DNA of 10,607 nt from Oscillospiraceae bacterium. GTDB taxonomy: Bacteria; Bacillota; Clostridia; Oscillospirales; Ruminococcaceae. The stretch is taken from positions 1-10,607 of the forward strand of contig JAITFV010000204.1 of assembly GCA_031281115.1 (NCBI GenBank). The letters run 5' to 3'. Within the stretch, counting starts at the first letter, position 1. Each line of letters opens with the position of its first letter. The notes under the pieces were generated by a model, which was not told the DNA's origin, did no database searches, and worked only from the letters and a program-made list of their open reading frames with translations. The position numbers were made by a program, and so were the translations under genes. This document shows, one piece after another, positions 6,521 through 10,607 of this stretch.

Positions 6521-6570
6521 TTTGCGGTTCATTTCCGCCTCTATAACAAGAAACGAAAACAAACCGCAAA
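6521..6570 (-). terminator. Possible weak terminator or attenuator stem upstream of the secreted Ig-like gene
   Basis: Arms TTTGCGGTT (6521-6529) and AACCGCAAA (6562-6570) pair perfectly over 9 bp with a 32-nt loop. On the minus transcript the stem is followed by TTTATTTATG and then the ribosome binding site. The loop is long, so strength is doubtful. It lies between the anti-sigma gene and the next gene and could reduce read-through. Confidence 0.35.
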
Positions 6571-6583
6571 AACTTACAGGATT

Positions 6584-7300
6584 TTATGAAATATTTATAC
6601 TTTCGGCAATTTTCACAAATTCGCGCATTTCAATTTGTGCAATTAACACAAAGGCGTACCCGCCACTATTCCATATTAAATAACCTGTCCTGTCTTCTGT
6701 AGTGCTTTCATAAAAAACTGCATCCCTGCCGTTAATAAACACATGATACTTTTCAGAGTTTTCAATCTCTGTACTGATTACAGAAGCATCGGCGATACGA
6801 TATTCAAGTGTAATAGTGGTGTCGTCCTCTATGTTTTCGCGTTGATTAATATAATCAATTATCATTGAAGTCGGTGAATAAAGAGCAAGCGATATTTGAT
6901 AACCTTCGGGTAAATAAGCGGGACGAAGCTCTTGATTGAAGTTTTCGATGGTTATAATTATATCATCTATAAATTCATGCCGATTGAATCCGTCGGATAG
7001 TCTTACAATTATATTTTTAAAAAACGCATGAACCACAGGATTTGCTGCGAGAGTGAAAATAATAATTAATGCAGCGGCAGTCGTCGCTATTTTAGGAGTG
7101 GATTTTTTGAATTTTTCGATGTTTTGCTTTAGTCTTATCTGCTTTGAAATAGACCGGATATTTTTCTCAAATTCTTCGCTGAATGTATGCTCATCGCTGT
7201 CTTTGTATAGCGCAACCTCCCGTCTGTAGCTTTCTTTTAGTGCCTCGGTTAGAATCGAATCAAAGATTCTATTTCGAGCGTTTTCGCTGTATGCTTGCAT
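6584..7300 (-). CDS. Probable anti-sigma factor with DUF4367-type extracytoplasmic domain
   Basis: The 238-residue protein has a charged cytoplasmic N-terminus (1-66) beginning AYSENARNRIFDSILTEAL, a single transmembrane segment (about 71-90, IATTAAALIIIFTLAANPVV) and an exterior domain. Residues 128-237 show the DUF4367 pattern (family recall): YLPEGY (129-134), a central strand array, and a terminal YLIWNSGGYAFVLIAQI-type strand pair (207-223) ending in an amphipathic helix (EMREFVKIAESINI). The ATG at 7300 lies inside the 3' end of the sigma gene, with a 32-bp overlap, and AAAGGAGG lies six bases before it, so synthesis is coupled to the sigma factor. The expected role is to hold the ECF sigma factor at the membrane until an outside signal arrives. 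No classical zinc-binding HxxxCxxC is seen, so it is not a ZAS-type protein. Confidence 0.8.
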   Translation of the reverse strand: MQAYSENARNRIFDSILTEALKESYRREVALYKDSDEHTFSEEFEKNIRSISKQIRLKQNIEKFKKSTPKIATTAAALIIIFTLAANPVVHAFFKNIIVRLSDGFNRHEFIDDIIITIENFNQELRPAYLPEGYQISLALYSPTSMIIDYINQRENIEDDTTITLEYRIADASVISTEIENSEKYHVFINGRDAVFYESTTEDRTGYLIWNSGGYAFVLIAQIEMREFVKIAESINIS

Positions 7301-7859
7301 ACTCTTCCTCCTTTCCGAGCATTTCTATAAGTTTTGCTCTCCCACGATTTATGCGAACCTCCACGGTGTTCTTGTTTATGCCTAAGAAGTCTGCGATTTC
7401 ATTGTTTGACCATTCAAGAATGAACCTCAAAGCGATTGTATCCCTGTATGTATCGCCGAGTTCGTAAATTAATTCAATCAGCCTGTTGTAACCCTCTGTT
7501 GAAATAAGTTCTCCGAGAGTATCTAACGCGGGTGCGGCTTTAATGCTGCCCATGTCGTTATCTTCGCCTATATCTGCTTTGTTACGCTCTTTTTTGTTCT
7601 TTCTGTAAATATCAATCGAAGCACTCCTACATAGTATAACGAGAAAGGTTTCCGTTTTCTTACAAGAAATGCTCTCCACCTTAGGAATATTTCTTGCAAG
7701 TTTCAAAAAAGCCTCATGTACAGCGTCTTCAGCGTCCTGCGTGTTATTCAGCACTTTGAAAGCGACATTGTGCATCATGTTTTTGTATTTATTATATATT
7801 TCGGTGAATTTATCGGTATCTTCTTGAGTTTCAATCATGGATAGATAGAAACAAAGCAT
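7269..7859 (-). CDS. ECF-type RNA polymerase sigma factor
   Basis: A 196-residue sigma-70 family protein with the two-domain ECF layout. Region 2 is residues about 17-90 with DAEDAVHEAFLKLARNI (42-58) for core binding and -10 recognition, and region 4 is about 125-183 with helix-turn-helix WSNNEIADFLGINKNTVEVR (150-169) followed by INRGRAKLIEML. No region 1 or 3 is seen, and the length is normal for the class. The start at 7859 is supported by GGGGAGG seven bases upstream; M8 is a less likely alternative. The 3' end overlaps the anti-sigma gene. A near-perfect sigma-A promoter lies upstream, so basal expression does not require autoactivation. Targets could include the adjacent secreted-protein gene, but no shared promoter motif was established. 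Confidence 0.9.
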   Translation of the reverse strand: MLCFYLSMIETQEDTDKFTEIYNKYKNMMHNVAFKVLNNTQDAEDAVHEAFLKLARNIPKVESISCKKTETFLVILCRSASIDIYRKNKKERNKADIGEDNDMGSIKAAPALDTLGELISTEGYNRLIELIYELGDTYRDTIALRFILEWSNNEIADFLGINKNTVEVRINRGRAKLIEMLGKEEEYASIQRKRSK

Positions 7860-7887
7860 ATTTGTGCCTCCCCTCGTTTTTTCAATT

Positions 7888-7917
7888 ATTATACCTTAAC
7901 ATAATAATGTTTGTCAA
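7888..7917 (-). promoter_or_regulatory. Consensus sigma-A promoter of the ECF sigma/anti-sigma operon
   Basis: Minus-strand TTGACA (7917-7912), 18-base spacer, TATAAT (7893-7888): both hexamers match consensus exactly. The spacer includes a small dyad AACAT...ATGTT (7898-7902 with 7907-7911) that might be an operator. The transcript start would be near 7881. Confidence 0.85.
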
Positions 7918-7932
7918 TATTTTTAATGTAAC

Positions 7933-8838
7933 TCACTCCCCCTGTCTCCCCCTACTCTTGTAAACATTGTACTGATTCTTACACTTCCCGCTACAAAACA
8001 CCGCATTATGATGTGTTGCCGCAAAGGTATTTTTGCAATGTTTGCACATTCTGAGCGGCTTTGTGCCGTCCGTCAGCATAAAACTAAACATCATTTGTAT
8101 TCCGAGCAGGAGTGAATTAAACTCCCATGTTATTGTAGGTTTTTCATCGAACAACGCAACATGGTAAGTCGGAGCAATCCCTTTAAATGCAGACATTGCC
8201 TGCCTGTAAGTATAGAGCACGGCTTCGTCGGCTTTGTGAACGTCGCGGTCGTGATAATACATAATCGCTGTCATGCAGGTGAAAGCCCATGATTTAAATT
8301 GCATTTTGAGCCATTCGTAGCGTTCTGCATAATCCCGCGCAAACATTATATTTAACGCCATCGGACGTTTACCCATTGTAAGCGCAAGCGCACTCATGTG
8401 AACGTCACTTTCGGGAAACCACGCCGCAGTGTTTTTGTCTTTGATATAATTCGGCTTTTTGAACGGGAAAAATATGTCTGTGAAGTCGCGTGTGGTCATC
8501 GTTTCCTTGTCGATAAACTCGTTCTTCGGGAAATACACCGCATCATAATCCATAAAATCCGGTGTCGTCGGAAGTCCTGTCATAAAGCCTAAAAGCCCAT
8601 ATTTATTAATGAACTCGAGTATGGATTGTTTAAGCTCGTCCTCGGTTTTCTTAGAGCCGATACGGTTGACGTTCAACGCTTCGATTATCATTTCTTCCAT
8701 ATTATCGAAAGGGTTGTAAATCTTCGGCGTTGCTTTAGCGGTCGGGGTGATATACAAAACGCCGTCCTCACCTCTGCGGTATTCATATTCGCTGTATTTT
8801 ACCCACGATGAGCAGGTGCTTTCAAACAGATTTTTCAT
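7933..8838 (-). CDS. Zinc-finger-like protein (CxxC-x13-CxxxC) of an element-associated pair
   Basis: The 301-residue protein has an alpha-helical body and a C-terminal metal-binding motif: C265 and C268 (CKHCKNTF), then C282 and C286 (FCSGKCKNQYNVYKSR). The spacing is like CGNR-type fingers, but the defining CGNR residues are not kept, so only a general four-cysteine zinc site is claimed. The body includes LGFMTGLPTT (83-92), AAWFPESDVHMSALAL (138-153) and FKSWAFTCMTAIMYYHD (181-197). The start at 8838 has AGGAGG five bases upstream and overlaps the 3' end of the sigma-70-like gene by 17 bp, so the two are expressed together. Proteins of this layout occur in Firmicutes mobile regions (recall), with no known activity. 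The basic C-terminal tail after the finger suggests nucleic-acid binding (inference). Confidence 0.75.
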   Translation of the reverse strand: MKNLFESTCSSWVKYSEYEYRRGEDGVLYITPTAKATPKIYNPFDNMEEMIIEALNVNRIGSKKTEDELKQSILEFINKYGLLGFMTGLPTTPDFMDYDAVYFPKNEFIDKETMTTRDFTDIFFPFKKPNYIKDKNTAAWFPESDVHMSALALTMGKRPMALNIMFARDYAERYEWLKMQFKSWAFTCMTAIMYYHDRDVHKADEAVLYTYRQAMSAFKGIAPTYHVALFDEKPTITWEFNSLLLGIQMMFSFMLTDGTKPLRMCKHCKNTFAATHHNAVFCSGKCKNQYNVYKSRGRQGE

Positions 8839-9553
8839 TGCTTCCTCCTGTAATCGGTGATTGCTTTTCGGTATTACTTTCTTGTTTTTCGCGCTTTTCG
8901 AGTTCTTTGCGTTCTTTTCTCAGTTTAGCTAAATGCCTGTGTATGCTCTTAATCGCGCCTGCGTAGGTTTTATTAATGTTTCGGGGAGTTTGGCTGCGGA
9001 AAGCTGCGATTCGCTGCGGGCTTTTCCCCTCTACCACAATCATGTAGAAGATTTCCTTTTGATTGTTCGTGAGCTGTTTTATGGCTTCGGAAACATCTTT
9101 CTCGGTGGCGCAATTGTGCATTTCGTAGGCGCAGTCGTGTATGTAGTCGATAAAATCCCCACCTATAATCTGCCGCCAGTATCGTGTTCGCAGGGTATAA
9201 CAAAACGGTATCGGGAAAACCGTATCGGTGCAAACAAACATGTCGATTTCGTCAGAATCTCCCGCATCTGCCGCCGCGATGAAACTATTCAATGAAACAG
9301 TATACTTTTCATTTTTCTTTCGGCGGTTTGATTCTTCCAAATCCCATGCGTTGGTGAGTATTTTGAAATCCGACGGCGTTATTGCCGACCGTTCGAGCCG
9401 CGACATAGCCTCTGCCCGAAGGTCGCGCAGCAGCAGCTCCTCGCCCTCATTTTCTTCGGCGATTTGCAAGATTAGCTCGTTCACAAGCTCGTGCATTTTA
9501 TTACGCAGCTTGTATTTTGATTTTCGAGGTTCTTTGCGTTGTGAATAATTCAT
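8822..9553 (-). CDS. Sigma-70-like protein with region 4 helix-turn-helix only
   Basis: The 243-residue protein begins with a basic stretch (residues 8-18) and a helical region (20-60). The middle (85-150) has no recognised motif. A region-4-like helix-turn-helix is at about 154-207, with KQLTNNQKEIFYMIVVEGKS (159-178) and PQRIAAFRSQTPRNINKTYA (179-198), then GAIKSIHRHLAKL. The sigma region 2 needed to bind core and -10 is not clear, so it may be an anti-sigma- or transcription-factor-like derivative rather than a working sigma factor. The C-terminal 35 residues are rich in K, E and Q. The start at 9553 has GAGG seven bases upstream. It is divergent from the TnpW/ParM genes and co-transcribed with the zinc-finger gene. 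A regulatory role for the neighbouring element is inferred from this position. Confidence 0.7.
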   Translation of the reverse strand: MNYSQRKEPRKSKYKLRNKMHELVNELILQIAEENEGEELLLRDLRAEAMSRLERSAITPSDFKILTNAWDLEESNRRKKNEKYTVSLNSFIAAADAGDSDEIDMFVCTDTVFPIPFCYTLRTRYWRQIIGGDFIDYIHDCAYEMHNCATEKDVSEAIKQLTNNQKEIFYMIVVEGKSPQRIAAFRSQTPRNINKTYAGAIKSIHRHLAKLRKERKELEKREKQESNTEKQSPITGGSNEKSV

Positions 9554-9675
9554 ATTTTAACCTCGCGATATTCGGCATATTGCACAAATTTGAAATATTT
9601 GAAATGTTTTTTCAAAAAAGGGTTCCCGATTCGTGTGATTTTTGCGGTATAAGTAGAAGAAGTAATTTGCAAGCC

Positions 9676-9694
9676 AAATGTATAGATTACATTT
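9676..9694. promoter_or_regulatory. 19-bp dyad in the divergent intergenic region
   Basis: Perfect 7-bp arms AAATGTA (9676-9682) and TACATTT (9688-9694) with centre TAGAT. It lies between the divergent sigma-70-like and TnpW/ParM genes and within the leader of the former. The heptamer AGATTAC also occurs twice, at 9684-9690 and 9700-9706. It could be an operator; a random dyad of this size in AT-rich DNA is possible. Confidence 0.35.
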
Positions 9695-9728
9695 AGAACA
9701 GATTACGGCTTTGAGAACTATTATATAT

Positions 9729-9757
9729 AGTATGCCACACAACGAGGAAATTGTCAA
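9729..9757 (-). promoter_or_regulatory. Predicted promoter of the sigma-70-like/zinc-finger operon
   Basis: Minus-strand TTGACA (9757-9752), 17-base spacer, CATACT (9734-9729). The -35 is consensus and the -10 matches four of six. The leader to the ATG at 9553 would be about 170 nt, which is long. Confidence 0.5.
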
Positions 9758-9768
9758 GGAAAAACTTT

Positions 9769-9796
9769 GCACCATCTTTACGATGGTGCTTTTTTT
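9769..9796 (+). terminator. Strong intrinsic terminator just before tnpW/parM, probable attenuator
   Basis: Perfect 8-bp arms GCACCATC (9769-9776) and GATGGTGC (9782-9789), loop TTTAC, followed by seven T (9790-9796). The ribosome binding site of the TnpW-like gene starts only 15 bases later, and no plus-strand gene ends upstream. It therefore does not serve as the terminator of a preceding gene and could be an attenuator that must be passed to express the ParM operon. The reverse strand has a weaker T-tract after AAAG. Confidence 0.85.
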
Positions 9797-9826
9797 CTTG
9801 GCGAAAACAGAGAGGAGAATTCTATT

Positions 9827-9991
9827 ATGAAAAACAACTACCACCAAATCAACGAACACAGGGAGCGAATCGGGAACACCACTTTTATAATACGCTCTCA
9901 CATCAACCCCGCGGCGACGGAAACGCCGGAACAGCTTTTATTAAAACTGTTGGAATCTAAAATCAAAAACAAGGAGGAACAAGCAGCATGA
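9827..9991 (+). CDS. TnpW-like small transposon-encoded protein
   Basis: A 54-residue protein, MKNNYHQINEHRERIGNTTF followed by IIRSHINPAATETPEQLLLK and LLESKIKNKEEQAA. The core RIGNTTF-x-I-x-SH..., then ET...LLLKLLES, matches the short TnpW family of Firmicutes mobile elements, in which a strand pair (R-I-G-x-T-x-[FY]) is followed by a D/E-[KQ]-LL-R/K-L helix (recall). Biochemical function is unknown. The start at 9827 is chosen because GAGGAG lies nine bases before it; an earlier in-frame ATG at 9767 lies inside the terminator stem and is rejected. The stop overlaps the ParM-like ATG as ATGA, so translation is coupled. Confidence 0.75.
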   Translation: MKNNYHQINEHRERIGNTTFIIRSHINPAATETPEQLLLKLLESKIKNKEEQAA

Positions 9992-10607
9992 AAACTAACA
10001 AAAACACAATTATCATCGGCATTGACCACGGGTACGGGAATATCAAAACGGCGGGAACAGTCACACCGACAGGAATCAAAGCTTACGACACCGAGCCGAC
10101 GTTTGCGGGGAAGATTCTCATTTATGACGGAATCTATTATCGTATCGGCGAGGGTCACAAGTCTTTCACGTCCGACAAAACCACCGACAACGACTTCTAC
10201 ATTCTCACGCTCATGGCAATTGCGCGGGAGCTGAATCAACACGGAGTCACAGAAGCCAACGTCCACATCGCCGCGGGACTTCCGTTGACGTGGGTTAAGG
10301 CACAGCGGGAGGATTTCCGCGCTTATCTCATGCAGAAAGAGAACGTGCAATTTGCTTTCAACGGCAAGCAGTACAACATTAACATCGTCGGTTGCAGTAT
10401 CTATCCGCAGGGGTATCCGGCGATTATCGGCAGGCTTGACGAAATGTCGGGTGTAAATATGCTCGCCGACATCGGCAATGGCACAATGAACATTATGTAT
10501 ATTCACAACAAGAAACCTGTCGAGAGCAAATGCTATACAGAAAAGCTCGGAGTAAATCAATGTGTGATTGCTGCGAAAAACGCTGTCATGGATAATTTCG
10601 GCGTAAA
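9988..10607 (+). CDS. ParM/StbA-like actin-family protein (C-terminus outside the window)
   Basis: 206 residues are present and the frame is open at the window edge. The N-terminus IIIGIDHGYGNIKTAG (8-23) is the actin-fold phosphate-1 loop (D-x-G-x-G-N-x-K) with Asp13. NMLADIGNGTMNIMY (157-171) is the phosphate-2 loop with Asp161. FTSDKTTDNDFYILTL (60-75) and NVHIAAGLPLTWVKAQREDF (91-110) are as in ParM/Alp-type proteins, where the GLP stretch follows the second strand group. These proteins polymerise with ATP to segregate plasmids or conjugative elements. Family length is usually about 300-350 residues. AAGGAGG lies ten bases before the ATG, inside the end of tnpW. A partner adaptor (ParR-like) would be expected downstream but is not visible. 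Confidence 0.85.
   Translation, partial: MKTNKNTIIIGIDHGYGNIKTAGTVTPTGIKAYDTEPTFAGKILIYDGIYYRIGEGHKSFTSDKTTDNDFYILTLMAIARELNQHGVTEANVHIAAGLPLTWVKAQREDFRAYLMQKENVQFAFNGKQYNINIVGCSIYPQGYPAIIGRLDEMSGVNMLADIGNGTMNIMYIHNKKPVESKCYTEKLGVNQCVIAAKNAVMDNFGV

Noticed and set aside
8973..9233. 86-codon minus-strand ORF within the sigma-70-like gene
   Set aside because: Alternative frame of a gene with a recognisable helix-turn-helix.
9588..9605. Tandem copy of the 9-mer ATTTGAAAT
   Set aside because: Only two copies in AT-rich DNA; not enough to propose a regulatory or origin element.
9557..9901. 114-codon minus-strand ORF
   Set aside because: It crosses the divergent regulatory region, runs antisense to the TnpW-like gene and the terminator, and has no ribosome binding site.
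9898..10560. 220-codon minus-strand ORF
   Set aside because: Complement of the ParM-like gene, whose motifs are clear on the plus strand.

Overview
The window looks like a piece of a low-GC Clostridia genome (Oscillospiraceae-like gut or rumen Firmicute; inference). Almost every gene has a strong AGGAGG-type ribosome binding site, the chromosomal-type genes are AT-rich, there is an ECF sigma factor paired with a DUF4367-type anti-sigma protein, and TnpW- and ParM-like genes typical of Firmicutes conjugative elements are present. No tRNA, rRNA, CRISPR array, integrase or transposase was found.

Left edge (1-1032, minus strand): decayed mobile-element cargo. An ArdC/LtrC-like N-terminal domain protein (277-1032) is followed by a 34-residue overlapping ORF (303-407). 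After that comes a 79-codon internal fragment of a DNA cytosine-5 methyltransferase (95-334), which has lost both ends and whose catalytic PCQ motif reads CCQ. Beyond the fragment lies a cluster of three adjacent hairpins (5-86).

Centre-left (1219-5490, minus strand): one operon for a carbohydrate-type (CUT1) ABC importer without its own ATPase. Gene order in the direction of transcription is a 755-residue lipoprotein joining a probable beta-propeller to a solute-binding domain, two MalF/MalG-type permeases, and a small membrane-anchored protein whose C-terminus resembles an HlyD-type adaptor. A sigma-A-like promoter (5539-5567) overlaps a perfect 21-bp inverted repeat (5508-5550), which suggests an operator.

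Centre (5561-7859, minus strand): two small secreted proteins, one cysteine-rich and one Ig-like, lie downstream of an ECF sigma factor and anti-sigma pair. The pair is driven by a promoter with consensus -35 and -10 boxes.

Right edge (7933-10607): a sigma-70-like protein and a CxxC...CxxxC zinc-finger protein overlap on the minus strand. They diverge from a plus-strand TnpW-like/ParM-like operon that runs off the window. The divergent intergenic region carries a minus promoter, a dyad, and a strong intrinsic terminator placed just before the tnpW start, which looks like an attenuator. By eye the centre (about 1040-7900) is more AT-rich than both edges, so the importer/sigma block and the mobile-element edges may have different histories.
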